A DNA stretch of 64,000 nucleotides, from positions 24,229,407-24,293,406 of the forward strand of contig OX377205.1 of assembly GCA_947396885.1 (NCBI GenBank), in the 5' to 3' direction. Below are positions 48,430 to 60,116 of this stretch, piece after piece. Under the pieces are notes generated by a model. That model was not told the DNA's origin. It searched no databases and was given only the letters and a program-made list of their open reading frames with translations. The position numbers were made by a program, and so were the translations under genes. The first letter of the stretch is position 1. Every line of letters starts with the position of its first letter. Source of the DNA: Heligmosomoides polygyrus polygyrus. Its lineage: Eukaryota > Nematoda > Chromadorea > Rhabditida > Heligmosomidae.

Positions 48430-49850
48430 GCCGCTACCGTCACCGCAGCAGGGCCCGTAGCACCCGATGTCACACCAACCCGCACCGCGCCCACCATCGT
48501 ACCCGCTCTAGGGTTAGGTGCCCCGCAGTGTACGGGTCTCATAGCAGCTCGCAGCCCACGCTAGGTCCCGCAGCAGCTCGCTCTCCAGGCAACGAGGGCG
48601 CTCGCCTAGCCGCGCACGCCGCGGTGAGGAGCATCGAGCCACTTCGCAGCGAGTGGCGGATCGTGACTGACGGCGACGGAGGAATAGGCCCTTGCCGAAC
48701 GACGACCAGCGGTCGTCGGGAAGCAGTGCTTCCCCCAGGCAGGCTAGTCCTGCCCCCGCAGCTGATCGTCGCCTCGGCGGCCTCCCCCCACCCGTAGCAG
48801 ACCGTTACAATTCACCATCGCCCGCAGGGGGGTACGTCCAGCCCGCGCCCGCAGCGGACCGCTTCCGCTCGCCATCGCCCGCAGCAGGGGAGGGGGGGGG
48901 GGTTCCATCCCGCGCCCGTAGAAAGGCGCCGTCCCCTCCCACGCGCAGTTTCATGGCCTCGTGCACCACAGGCGGTTGTTCGGCCACCATGCACGCCTCC
49001 AGCCGCAGCGAGCGCAAACCGGCCGCCGACCCGGTTCATCAACGGCACACCTTGGTTCCTCGCCTTGCCGCAGCCAAGGCCTAGAAACGCTATGGAGTGT
49101 TTCTTCTGTGCTGAAGACCACTTCAGCGCGAGCTGCCCCAACGTCCGCAGCGTACGCCAGCGTATATTATCTCAGGGGACGTTGCTTTATATGTGGGTGG
49201 CACCACATAGACGCAGACTGCGCATACGCAGGCCAGTGCCATTTTTGTCACCTCGACAGCCACTACACCGCATTTTGCATGGGGAATCGGCATGCAATTC
49301 AAGACGTCGCGGCTGACAGGCGGCACAAGCTGATGCGCAGAGCGCGCTACATCGCCAGGAAAGTGCACGACCTTCGCCGCAGCGAAGAAGAATTTGAGGC
49401 TAACCGCTTCTATCGCCTGTCTTTGGACGAGGTATGAGGGTAAGTGATCTTTTATTTCTTCTAACCCCCTAACCTTCTACTAACCTATCCTATTTTAGGC
49501 CTCTATTCTTTAGCACGTAGTTATTTCCTAACTTATATTTTACTCGTATATCAGTGAGGCCGATTTTTTTAGGCGCCACACGCAGCCCACGCCAGCTGTT
49601 CGTTTCGCAGCGAACGACGTGATGATCAACACGCTTTCCCCGCAGCAAGGGATACCGCGACAACTAACCCGCAGCAAGTGAAGGAACAACAACAACGTAC
49701 CCGCAGCAAGGGACACCAGTGAAAGTAACATCTCAGCAGATGCATCCACGTCACATCCGCAGCAGGAGCTTTTTTTTATTTCATCCACCCACTTACGTAG
49801 CAGATTTTACTAACGCGTAGGACCTTATAGAACCTGCCGCAGCAACTTGC
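48430..49850 (+). repeat. Dispersed CCCGCAGCA motif
   Basis: The word CCCGCAGCA or a close variant (CCGCAGCAAG, CCGTAGCACC) recurs roughly ten times across the gag-like gene and its 3' flank (for example near 48559, 48880, 49640, 49669, 49700, 49757 and 49836), both inside and outside the reading frame. Confidence 0.5.
48692..49437 (+). pseudogene. Retroelement gag-like protein with three zinc knuckles, frameshifted
   Basis: The N-terminal part (48692-49084) is low complexity with repeated AADR and SPSPA units (PAPAADRRLGG, VADRYNSPSPAGG, AADRFRSPSPAAGE). Knuckle 1 follows from the ATG at 49089: CFFCAEDHFSASC (CX2CX3HX4C). After a frame change between about 49150 and 49190 come knuckle 2, CFICGWHHIDADC, and knuckle 3, CHFCHLDSHYTAFC (CX2CX4HX4C), then a basic helical tail (RRARYIARKVHDLRRSEEEF) ending in TGA at 49435-49437. 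Three consecutive knuckles of this spacing are characteristic of BEL/Pao gag proteins. No protease, RT or integrase was recognised nearby, and no LTRs were found, so the superfamily is inference. Confidence 0.6.
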
Positions 49851-51889
49851 TTACACGTCCTTGGGCCACACCTGTAATCGACCCGGCCCAGCGCGCAGGT
49901 GGCATCGCCCGCCACCGTTGCCCAAGTCACCCTCGTAGGCTACGATGATAAGCTGCCTGTATATATATTCGTAGGTAACGCAGAACCTCGTCGACACCTC
50001 GTACGACATCTTCTTGTTTCCGGCCCCCCTTTGACTCGTAGGGAATTCTACCTCATGTAGCATAATGTACATATCGAACACACATTCATAACAGTATTGT
50101 GTACTATATCGAAGATGATATACTGTATATCCGTCAATACCTCAAAGTGTGTATGTGTTATTGATCGATCCATCCATAGAAGTGAATGGCTGTGCAAACC
50201 TGTAGCCGGGAGCCATGCCGGTAAAGGCCGAGTCTACCGGATACGCAGTGAATGTGAACAGCTAGTCCACGCAGGACGGGGCAACAGGAAGCGGGCAAGC
50301 GTAGGTGCGTAGGGATAAGCGCCACTTAGCCTTCGTATAACGGGACTTCGGGTCCGCAGGGCCTTTTGGTATCGTAGCAGGTCGTCGTGGACATAGGCGA
50401 GCTCGTAGCGAGCCGGGACCCATACGTAGCCAACCCCACGTTCACGGCGCAAGGTAACGCCTTCGCCCACCGATGCATAGCGAGACGCCACCTGGCGTCG
50501 CGACACTTGTGAAGTCTATGAAAAGGCATACACCAAGCTAGAGCCCTTCAGTGGGTTCCTCGTTCGAGGAAGACATCGAGACGTGTCTGTAATATTCATC
50601 CTTGCAGCACTTCGGAAGAATATTTTTCTTAAAAAAAAAACCTGCTTTGTTAAGTAATGACTCCACTATACGACTGAATGTAGCCGGTGTTGTCGAGGAG
50701 ACTATGGAAGTAGGTATGCTATTCCATACTAGCAGCTCGTACTAGAAGCAAATCTAGAAACCGCTGAGAACCTCCCCCCCCCCCCCCGTAGAAAACCGCA
50801 AGGCTGCAAGGATTATCGCAAGTCGATGGCCCCAGTGCAGCGGCTGTGCCATATACACGTGGGACCTCAACCTGCCCCCATGGGGCACCCGAAGCTACTA
50901 AGGCCTAGCACCCCGGGGAGGTGAATTGGTCCCATGTCCTGAATTGTCACTTCCGAAGTATGGATTCCCCGGCTCCGTCCCTTCGCTTCTGCCTGTATTG
51001 TGTCCACTCAGCCCTGAGCTGCAGCCAACATGCCACCGTGGGGAAACACTATCCGACTTAATTGCCTGCCTGGATCACGATGACACTGCCCTCGCGATGT
51101 CCATGCGGAGGGCCAGACCCTGCCTCTTTGCATGGACCCCGCGAGGGGCTTCACAGGCATCTACCGACAACCCAGCAATAACACAGCAATACCAATATTA
51201 CCGATTAACTGTGAGATACGAACGGACTCACCGCACTCCCTCGATCAGCACACCAAGGACCAGGACAGATTTATTGCACACCGCTCGGTATGGTAAAACA
51301 TAGCGAAGAGTCGATTGGGCAATAGGTGATAGAAAGTATAGCCTGCAGAGTAGAGTGACAAGAGAGCCCAGAGATGCAGACAGGCCAGGCGCTTCACTGT
51401 GGTGACTACTCCGCGCCCTCCGCCATGACGACCCTTCTTGGAAGGGTCGTCCTCCATCCAGTCTCCAGTCGATGTAGTGAAATGTGGCCGGGCCTCGCGG
51501 GCTGGCTTCGGTTGAACTGAGTAGGAGGATCAGGCGTAGACTGAACAGCCGACTCTGAGCGCCGAGCGGGTTACGCCTGCTCGGGTGCGCGCGCTTCGCC
51601 CGCCGATCGATACCGACGGAGGCGGGGGAAGGCGGCGCGTTGGGCGCCCCATCAGAGCGCGCTGCGAGCCTGGAGCACGTCTCGCGACCCTCGCAGCCCC
51701 GCGGAGAACCGAGGGGCTGCGAAGGTTGTTATCCTTTTCGATGGCTGAATTCAAGGAAGCAGCCTTTTAAATAGCTTATGTTTCTCAAAATCAAAGCAAC
51801 AAAAAATTATTGTGTACATTAGACCAGGACCTACCGGCCGCGGTGGCAAGCGATATCAGGCCCTCTCGTCAGCCATCGTATCTTGGTTC
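49851..51889. other. Unassigned, partly GC-rich DNA
   Basis: A minus-strand open frame at 50506-50234 (90 codons, including GYVWVPARYELAYVHDDLLRY) and plus-strand frames near 50926-51303 have no recognised family. A short GC-rich palindromic stretch (CCTCGCAGCCCCGCGG versus CCGAGGGGCTGCGAAGG) lies near 51690-51725. Confidence 0.35.
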
Positions 51890-53715
51890 CAGGGGTGTGC
51901 GTAAATGAAAATCGAAATTTCGTAAATCGTAAATCGTAATTACGAAAAAAATCATCGTAAATCGTAAACCGTAAATCGTAAAAGTCACCTGAACTGCAGT
52001 AAAGTACAACTAATTTTCCTCAAGCTTTTTTCTGCTAATTTTAGTCAGCTGTGATTCAATATTTATTTAACTGTTGTGTTATTTTCAACTTAAGCTGAAC
52101 AGTTTTCTCACCAAAGTATTTCTTTTTTCACGGCCTCTTGCTAGTAAAACATCTTTCAAACCAAAATAAACTTTCAGGAAAGTCAAAAAACTGTCAATTC
52201 AAAAGCTGTACTTAAGCCTACGCCTGGCATTCCAACAGAAAGCTTGTATCGTTTGAATATTCATTAAATTTCTAACTTACTCCAATTTTTAGCTTGCGTA
52301 TTAGTCTTGCAATTAGCAGAAACAACTCCGAAAAGAAAATTCGCTGTCAAAACAAATAATTAAAAAATCGTTTCACCATTGACCAATGCGCCGGTTTCCT
52401 GCTCAAGCCTGCACTTGCAAGATTTCGAAAACTTTATAATATTGCTCTACTACTTAAACTCCCTGCGCTTGCTCAGGCTACCCTTTGCCAACTCCGCTTC
52501 CTCTCCGAGAACCTGCAGCATCGTAAGCGCATTAGGGTGAATACAGTAAATTCAATCACGCCACCGGAAATGGAGATCAGAACCGTTAAGATCAGTTCAA
52601 CCTTTCCTTGGAATGCTACGCGTTCGATTTTACCGCACTTTTTATACCAATTTGCTCAGCCCTATAAAACATAATGCAAACCGATTCCAAAACACTGGTA
52701 CATGTCGCGAAGGTGAGCAGCATTGGTAGGTGGGAGCGCGCCAGCCAATAATAACCAGAGCACAGACCGAACAGCCGGCCGATCAGGGTACCGAATGTAC
52801 ACGCCCTTTCGCAATGATATGCCGATTCAATGCGGTCTGATTGGATGGGCTTTCCCATCTCACAATGCTGCCCGTCTTCGCGACATATACCGAGACATTA
52901 GTGGCTCATCCTTTCCACATGAGTGTAGCTAACAACTTTCTGGACCCCGCTTCCAATCACGAATGATACTCGATCATGGATTTCTATTCGGTTCGGTTAG
53001 CATGTATCTGTTCAAACACATTAACTCGACGTTATTACCAAACAGGACGTGGAGCTAGAATACTCGTCTCTCTTTCTCTAAGAAACTGCTTCCAGTGTCC
53101 TTTTATTATTCATTTATTTATTCTTCAATACGCTGCATAAAGCAGTCATGTGAAAAATAAATACAAACAAAACACAGACTATGGGCTGAAATGGAACAAC
53201 TTCCCGCAGTAGGAACCCGATGCGCCTTGCTAGCTCTGGATCGGAAACGGAGAAGCCCAACCTCCCCAGCCTCCTAGGCAGGAGCTTATTTTTTAAACAT
53301 TGTATTGCACTTGTTTCTCCTCTTGAACCTGTCCGGTTCCAAACGGGAGCCCTGACAATGTTGGAGAAATGGAAAAGTTGGCGAAGAGAAAAGTCAAAGA
53401 ACAAGTTAGTGTTTCGGATTCGAGACGCCTGTGAACAGGACGGTATTGTACAACACAGTAACATCAGATCGTCAAATATCAACTCTAAGGGGAGGTAGGT
53501 ATGAGCTATAAGAGAGACCATTAAAATGAGCACATCTTTACATCCAAGTCCACATAAATTTGACTGCCAGATGGTTGTTGATCAAAGATCACATTTACGA
53601 AAATTCACGATTTACGACCCAAAATTTCGTAAATCGTAAATCGTAAAAAAATTTGGCAAAAAAAGCCGTAAATCGTAAAATCGTAAATCGTAAATCGTAA
53701 TTACGCACGCCCCTG
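51890..53715. mobile_element. hAT-type non-autonomous DNA transposon
   Basis: Terminal inverted repeats CAGGGGTGTGCGTAA (51890-51904) and its complement TTACGCACGCCCCTG (53701-53715) differ at one base. Both sides are flanked by the identical 8-bp duplication CTTGGTTC (51882-51889 and 53716-53723). An 8-bp duplication with CAGGG-type ends defines the hAT superfamily. Arrays of GTAAATC heptamers lie just inside both ends (about 51920-51985 and 53630-53700), in the same orientation at both. Such subterminal repeats are the usual transposase-binding sites. No hAT transposase is found inside. The interior holds a minus-strand frame (53533-53114) that may be the C-terminal end of a LINE RT followed by an A/T-rich tail. 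Confidence 0.92.
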
Positions 53716-53723
53716 CTTGGTTC

Positions 53724-55624
53724 CCATTTAAGTCGGTCAAATCAGGAAGAAAATCAACAATACCGGTCGAGTAATCAACAACACTGATCGATAGAGGTCC
53801 TGCCTACTTGTAGAAGCGAGTTATTCGACATCAGACTTCGTCATTCGCAGGAACTGGTCATTCTGACAGGTTTTGCATGTACGTGCTAATATCCTTCACA
53901 GGTTCCACGCGTTTTCCTGGTTTCCACAGATATGTGGCATACAAACATGCACAAGGAATAACTCTTTTAATCCAGTAGGGTTTTGGTCGTATTGACTCTC
54001 CTTAGTTGTAACAAAGTGCCACCCAGAACAGCTAGTTCACGGTAGTCAACATTAAACAAACCATTTCTGGAAAGCACCAACTTTCCTCAGCTTTTCTGCG
54101 CCTTCCCAATTTTTTCAATGTATCCTGTCTTAGACGATCTAAACTGATAAATGGTGCTCAAGCAGCGGGCTGACGTATATGGTAAAAAGCCGGAAAAGTA
54201 TGAATATGGATGGTGTTTGGAGAGCGCATAGAAAAGCTTGACTTCTTATTTGTCACTACCACTATGTTGCCTATGTATTTATCAAACGTGATAGCGTACG
54301 AGATGCCGGGGTCTCAAACAAATGTCGTAGTGCGCACCTCCGCGTCACCCAATGAAAAATCACGCCACGAATGGAAAGCATCGAGAGCCGTGAAAAACCT
54401 CCTTGTTGCTGAACGAGCATATATTGGAATCGTCTTTACAAATAAAATAAGAGCTCCCTTGGAAATGTCACTATTAGTCTCCTAGGAATCTGGAACAACA
54501 TCTTCAAATAAGACTGTCTGTGTTCGCCCTACAACCATGCTAGAAACCTAAGATCCTGCGTTGCGCTGATGATTGAATGGCTTCTGGGCTTAGTAGTAGA
54601 AGTGTCTTCTATTAAAAAGAACACGGCTAATCCATTAAAGTATTCGAACAACTAGTGTAGGTTAGGATCATACTTTCCTTCATGCTTAAAAATAACTATA
54701 AACAAAACAAAAACAGAAAAATGGAGAAGATGAATAGTATGAGGGACATCACCAAAGTGGTTACATTGAATTCTTCGGAACATGTAGTCCTCAATATTTT
54801 CTGAAGAAGAGTTGGCTTTGCCGCTCGTTCTGACAGTGATAAAGAGTTTTACAGCCTATAGATGTCTAGGTGGTATTGAAGAAATTATACATCAAACGGC
54901 AGTTATCTTACCGAGACTGGGATAACAACTCTGATAATCCTGACTATAAGAGGAATGGTTGAGTAGGCCGGCATTCATTTTCTTTTCATTATTCGTTTCC
55001 TCATACTAACTGCCTTAAATGCGACATCGACGAGCTCGACCGGATTGCAGCAGCAAAAGGTCAGTTCCAGATTGACAGGTGCAACACATCATCTAGGGAT
55101 GCACTTATCCAGGAAACAAGTGATCCGTGGATGCTAGAGGATTTACCGACCGACATGCTCATAATACTGAAATTTTGAATTTGCTTGTTTTGCTTATCAT
55201 CCTAAGAAAGATTAGATAACTTGAGCGGTAAGCGGAAGGGTGGGGGGGGGGGGCGTCACATTGTATTCAATATCTATGTATCTGTCTTCCTGAGAAGACA
55301 CATGAATGACCATTTGTACCCAAAAGTGGTTCAGCTCTCAGCCTCCCTTCGGAGAAGAACAAACATTGTTGCATAAAGTGTCTGATTACTTACAATACAA
55401 CATACCATATGGGCTGCCGTTCATTACGTGGAAGAGGACACAGGATTAGGCAGGGTCAGGAACTTCGGCCTGTGGCCTCGAAGCCCTGGCACCTGTGCCA
55501 AAATGGCCTTCGTCCTCGAGTTCTTTCTCTGGCCCAATATGGAAGCAAATGAAATGTGGTCGAAAATCTGTGATCGAAAAGAGGAGGAGAGGTTGTACCT
55601 CGTGGAGCATTACTGCTAAATACT
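53724..55624. other. Unassigned DNA
   Basis: No recognisable gene or element. A run of 12 or more G lies near 55240. Confidence 0.4.
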
Positions 55625-55735
55625 TATGCGATGGCGTAGAGCATTCCCGTCCGGTCAGCAGGGGTTGCGGGTTGGAGTCTCGCCTGGCGCTAGAGCTTTC
55701 GTCGCAACAGAACGTCGTTCTAACAGTGTTTTAAC
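55625..55735 (+). repeat. tRNA-derived SINE, family 1
   Basis: ATGGCGTAGAGCATTCCCG (A-box region), GTTGCGGGTTGGAGTCTCGCC (B-box region) and GCTAGAGCTTTCGTCGCAAC. First of three copies within 560 bases. Confidence 0.72.
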
Positions 55736-55794
55736 CCATTTTCTCAAGTCTGGAGTGGCTATTAGAGAGGCTATATGTTGGTACAGAATGTTCT

Positions 55795-55890
55795 GCTGTG
55801 ATCAAAACTCTTGCGCAAGGTGGGATTAGAACCCGTGCCTTCTGCTTTCTGGGCAGCGATGCTACGCCTTACACCACCAGCGCTTTTTAC
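55795..55890 (-). repeat. tRNA-derived SINE, family 1
   Basis: On the minus strand: GCTGGTGGTGTAAGGCGTAG (A box), CACGGGTTCTAATCCCACC (B box) and CAAGAGTTTTGATCACAG. The anticodon-arm region can be folded (CTGC-loop-GCAG), so this copy is the most tRNA-like. Confidence 0.75.
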
Positions 55891-56067
55891 CTTACCTAAC
55901 ATCTTGGTAACAGCTTACAACCTTGATGACGTTTAATTGAGGCTTAAACAAACTGACTTGAGAGCTGGCTGACCAGTTCCGCTGATATAGACGGCGGGCT
56001 CCTCCCGATATACGGGTGGGTGCTAATGGAGTCCAAGAAGTGTGGATGTTGCGTTTGATCAAACAGT

Positions 56068-56180
56068 GCCGGTGGTGTAATGGCGTGGAGCATTCCCGCC
56101 CGATCAGCAGGAGGAGCGAGTTTGAGTCCCTCCTGGCGCTAGAGGTTTGATCTCATCAGAACATCATTGTAACAACTTAT
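56068..56180 (+). repeat. tRNA-derived SINE, family 1
   Basis: Begins GCCGGTGGTGTAATGGCGTG and contains GAGTTTGAGTCCCTCC, then CGCTAGAGGTTTGATCTCATC. It is the cleanest plus-strand start of the family in the window. Confidence 0.75.
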
Positions 56181-56684
56181 GCTAGTGTCATGTCAGTGTC
56201 ACGTCCTTCCCAATCACGCGTGGCGACCTTTTCGCCAATGCGGAAGCTATAATTCACACAGTATGAATGTGCATATTTCAACGCACTAATCATATCGTGA
56301 ATGCAACAGAAATAATAGAGCAACAGAAATCAACAAAGATCGACCGGTCACAATTGCGTCCTTCCGTTAGACTACGAAATCAGATTTGCTTAGAGTGTTA
56401 CCATATAAAAGCAATGTACCAAAGCTTCTCTTTAGTGCTTCTCCAGTCGAACGTCACTTACATGAAAAACGTCTTCTCTCAAAAATAATTGAAGCAAGGA
56501 AGCGAAGACGAGAACTGGAGGTGGATCATTATCAGTACACTGTGCAGTCCTTTGGGTGTCCATTTCTTATTTCAGGGAATTCGCAGACAATATTTAAGAT
56601 TCATAAAAGCTATGGAAAATGAGCTCCACGTTCAAAATCGGGAAATGATCAAGGTCGGTGTAGTATACTAAGAGGATAGTGGGT

Positions 56685-56950
56685 AAAGGACGGGGTATCT
56701 CAATCTCTTTTGTGACGCCTTACGCATTCTACTTCTGCGGGATTTCGTGGAGGCGTTTTGAATGCGTGGTTGGATCATACAATGAGTTACACTGGCCAGG
56801 CTATGAACAAGGCCTATCCTTTCAAGACTGGTACCAATTCACGGACCCTGGAAGGATGGAGGGCTTAGTTGACCTGACTGAGACCGAACCAAGAACCTAT
56901 ACACGCGACAGCCGGCACCTCCTGAGACAGCTACTCCACGCGCCAACCTT
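56685..56950 (-). repeat. tRNA-derived SINE, family 2
   Basis: Minus strand: GAGTAGCTGTCTCAGGAGGT, GCCGGCTGTCGCGTGTATAG, GGTTCTTGGTTCGG (B-box region), body GAAGTAGAATGCG and 3' end CCGTCCTTTACCC, in the family-2 order. Confidence 0.78.
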
Positions 56951-57464
56951 TGTGTCACATCTTTGCTCACTGTAATATTGATTTGGTGGCCAGTTGATGA
57001 ACATGTGTTTAGCCCTTCCAGGATAAGCTTGGCACCAAATCACGACCACAGAGTATGCAAGGGTTAGATGGCCTACTCGAAATATCCGATCCAAGAATCT
57101 TGAATTCAGCGTGCGCCTCCTCTGGCTGCACTATCGCGCACCCGTTGTGGTCTAACATCGACTTCGTTCAGTTACTTCATATGTAGTTAGTGTTGTTCGC
57201 TCAAAAATTGTAGCACGTGTATAGAATCATTAAGATGGTAGGGATGAAGATGTACCACGATATACTTTCAGGTCGATGGGTGAATCAAAAATACGAAACA
57301 TCAAAGAGCAAAACCTAGGAAGCACCAACTTCTTCCCTCGCAGTACAGTTGATTGTGATTTTAGCTGACACCAATCAATGTTGTAGTGGTCTGGTAGCTC
57401 GTCTGGTGCTACTCGCCTAACAATAAGGGACATAAAGACAGTCTTATTTAGCGCTTTCGGGACG

Positions 57465-57625
57465 TCATCCTACCAACATTTGCTGGGCGTGTTGTGGAAT
57501 AAGCCCAGTTCCGGCCCTCATCCAGTAGATGTCAGCGAAACTTGCTACGTAAGAGGCATGCCTATTCTTCGACAACTTGAACCAACGGAGGCGTCTTCGA
57601 CAGTCGAAAGTCAACGAGTCCCCCA
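57465..57625 (-). mobile_element. RTE-type retrotransposon fragment, diverged
   Basis: The minus strand translates as KLSKNR-A--V--FAD--W-RA with IPQ, aligning with [19 protein letters not shown] of the copy at 61.4-61.66 kb. On DNA level TTCGACAACTTG, TCCAG-, TGTC-GCGAA and CGTCT blocks align in order. Heavily mutated. Confidence 0.62.
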
Positions 57626-59104
57626 TTCGGATATCTTCTTCAACTGAGTGGATAATGGTACTCACAGCATCATGCTGTCAATTCTATTTTTTAAAAATGT
57701 GTGGAGCTGATTGTATGCTTCTTGCTGTCACAAATAATTGTGCTTTCTGACGCCTATGCCAAGGCATGAAAAATAGTGGAAATGATTGGAAACGGAATTG
57801 AGCGCTTTTTTGAATAATTCCAGCACGCTTTCCAATGCTGCACGTGCTCCCTTTCTCTTCACCAGCTCCGGCACTAGAGCTGCGGTCACTGACTTCCCAT
57901 CCAACATTTGCATATAGCTGGCGTATTCGAAGATTTTTGTTCTGCTGAGCGAACATTGAACATCTGAAATCCTCCGTTTCTTAAGCACATTGCCTAGACA
58001 GTACTTCTCCATAATTGTGAAAAGATTTCATGGAAGGTCTCACAGTAGAGTAGCTCTCAATATTTAGGCTCGCAACAAGTTGATGCAGCTTCTAGCTGAT
58101 GAGGAGTCAAGTGAAGAACGTTGGAGCCCCAGCAGTCTGGAAACGGTATCTCTCCGAAAATCCAAAAACGATAGAGATTTCTAGAAAACGTTTTCAGAGC
58201 GGCAGCTCAACTGATGAGAACAGAAATCGCGATTTGCGAAGAAGAAAACTCGTCGATTTCACAAATTACACAATACCACACCAATCTCTATACATCTCTT
58301 CCTCCAACGAGAATTCAAACTGGGACAGTGTTTAGTTATCTACTGCTTATTTTATGTTAGGTATTGTTGAATGGAAATAAAATTCGTGCTCATGATGGTC
58401 TTCATATTGTGGGGTGGTAAAGAAATCCTTATATGACTTTTGAAAAGCCCTCAACTCTCCATTATTGATCGGAACGTATGATCTGACACGTGGTACACGT
58501 AGATCATTCTCGAAACTTCTCCGCGATAGGTATAGATCGCTACGTCGTCTTCCATCCAGGGACCTATGTCATGTGAAACAGCTCGAAACGCTCATAACAA
58601 ACCGATAGACCATATTTGCTAACTTGATCTCATAAGCGAGTCCCGGTTGACCAAAGTCGCATTGCCGACTGCATATCGTGTACGCCGTCCGCTGACCCAG
58701 AACTAGGTAAGGAACTCCGGGGTATCGCTGATCTAGTTCACTCTACTACTCGTATTTTTAAATGCCTTGCCGGTGCGATGCGTGCACCTTTCCGTCCAAC
58801 CCGTTTTAAGCATCATACAAGCTTGCACAGAGAACCTCGTCAGGTCCTCATAGTTTCCATGTAGCAGGTTAAACTCTTTCAAAACCCTAGGTTATAAAGC
58901 CACACCTTATCCATCAAGACTCTGATCACCTGATGGAGTTGGATTTGAGCATGCTCCGGGACAAGGTGGAGGCAGATCAACACCAAACTGTCAGCCACTG
59001 TTATCCACTGAAACGTATTTAATGAGTCAAAGCGGATTGAAAGGTTCAAAATTTCGGTCGGTTGGCATACTACGTACAGTTCTGGTCCTACAAAGATCGC
59101 TACG
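57626..59104. other. Unassigned DNA
   Basis: No recognised gene or element. A short frame at 58099-58335 (78 codons) is not supported by anything else. Confidence 0.4.
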
Positions 59105-59250
59105 TCGATATTTTATTTATTTACTTATACTATATACTTTATTACTTATTACTATATACTATACTATACTTTTCTATATACTATATACTATACTATACTA
59201 TACTACTTACTATACTATATACTATATTACGATATACTTTTCTTATTTTG
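59105..59250. repeat. AT-rich microsatellite (TATAC/TACTA type)
   Basis: Irregular array of TATAC, TATACTA and TTACT units. The open frames across it are artefacts of the repeat. Confidence 0.9.
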
Positions 59251-59504
59251 CACACTAATCTCAACGCAGCGTGGGCGGGTCCACTGATTTAATCATCGGT
59301 ACCAAGAAATGGGTAGAATGCTCCAACGTCCACCGTCGTACCCAGATCAGCCAAATAGCGCAAATGACGTCTTCAAATCTGACGTACTCTCAAAAGATGA
59401 CTGGACAGTGTTATTAAACGCGCCAGCGACGGCAGTCGTCTTCCTTAACAAGCAACGGAATTTAAGGATCCATCTTTAAGTTATGAGTGGATAGATTAGT
59501 GGGC

Positions 59505-59812
59505 AGTAGAGCGCGTGTAGCGCACTCAGAGGAGGTGCCGGTTGTTGCGTGCACCCAACACAAGGTTCTTGGTTCGGATTTGCCGCCCAGGCCAGCCAAT
59601 CCTTTCACCGCTTCGATGTCGGTGAGTCGTGCTGAGGATTGTCTGAGAAGGACACAGCACTACTTGTTTATCGGCTGGTCACCGCAAGTCACTGTATAGG
59701 CCAAATGCGCATTCAAATAAAACGCTTCTACGACATCTCGTAGAAGTAGAATGCGTGGCACCTCCCAAATAGATTGAGTTGTGCCGTTCTTTACTCTTTA
59801 TCCTTTAGATTA
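59505..59812 (+). repeat. tRNA-derived SINE, family 2
   Basis: Head CGTGTAGCGCACTCAGAGGA, GGTTCTTGGTTCGGATTTGC, body ATGTCGGTGAGTC, TAGGCCAAATGCGCATTC and AAGTAGAATGCGTGGCACC, with end CGTTCTTTACTCTTTATCC. Full length. Confidence 0.83.
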
Positions 59813-60116
59813 ATAGGTACGACCAACAAAACATTGCTGGACCACACATCGACGAAAACTGAGATGGCGAAGTAGACTTGGACCCTTCCTTATCATCAGC
59901 CGTAATCCGGCGGCCTTCCAAAATGTTGCATCTTCTCTGGAGCGTACAATACCTTACACTTCGTAATCTGTGGCGACATTGAAGAAGCCACCTAATGTTC
60001 TCTTCGAGACCTATCATCGAAGGTAGAGGTTAGGCATCCATGATTTCCCCACAAGCCGCCAGAAATCGCCCGATGGTTTTGGGTCCTGTTTCGGATAACT
60101 GTTGTTGCTTTTATTA

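Noticed and set aside
59022..59292. Tyr/Ile/Leu-rich frames
   Set aside because: They translate an AT-rich microsatellite.
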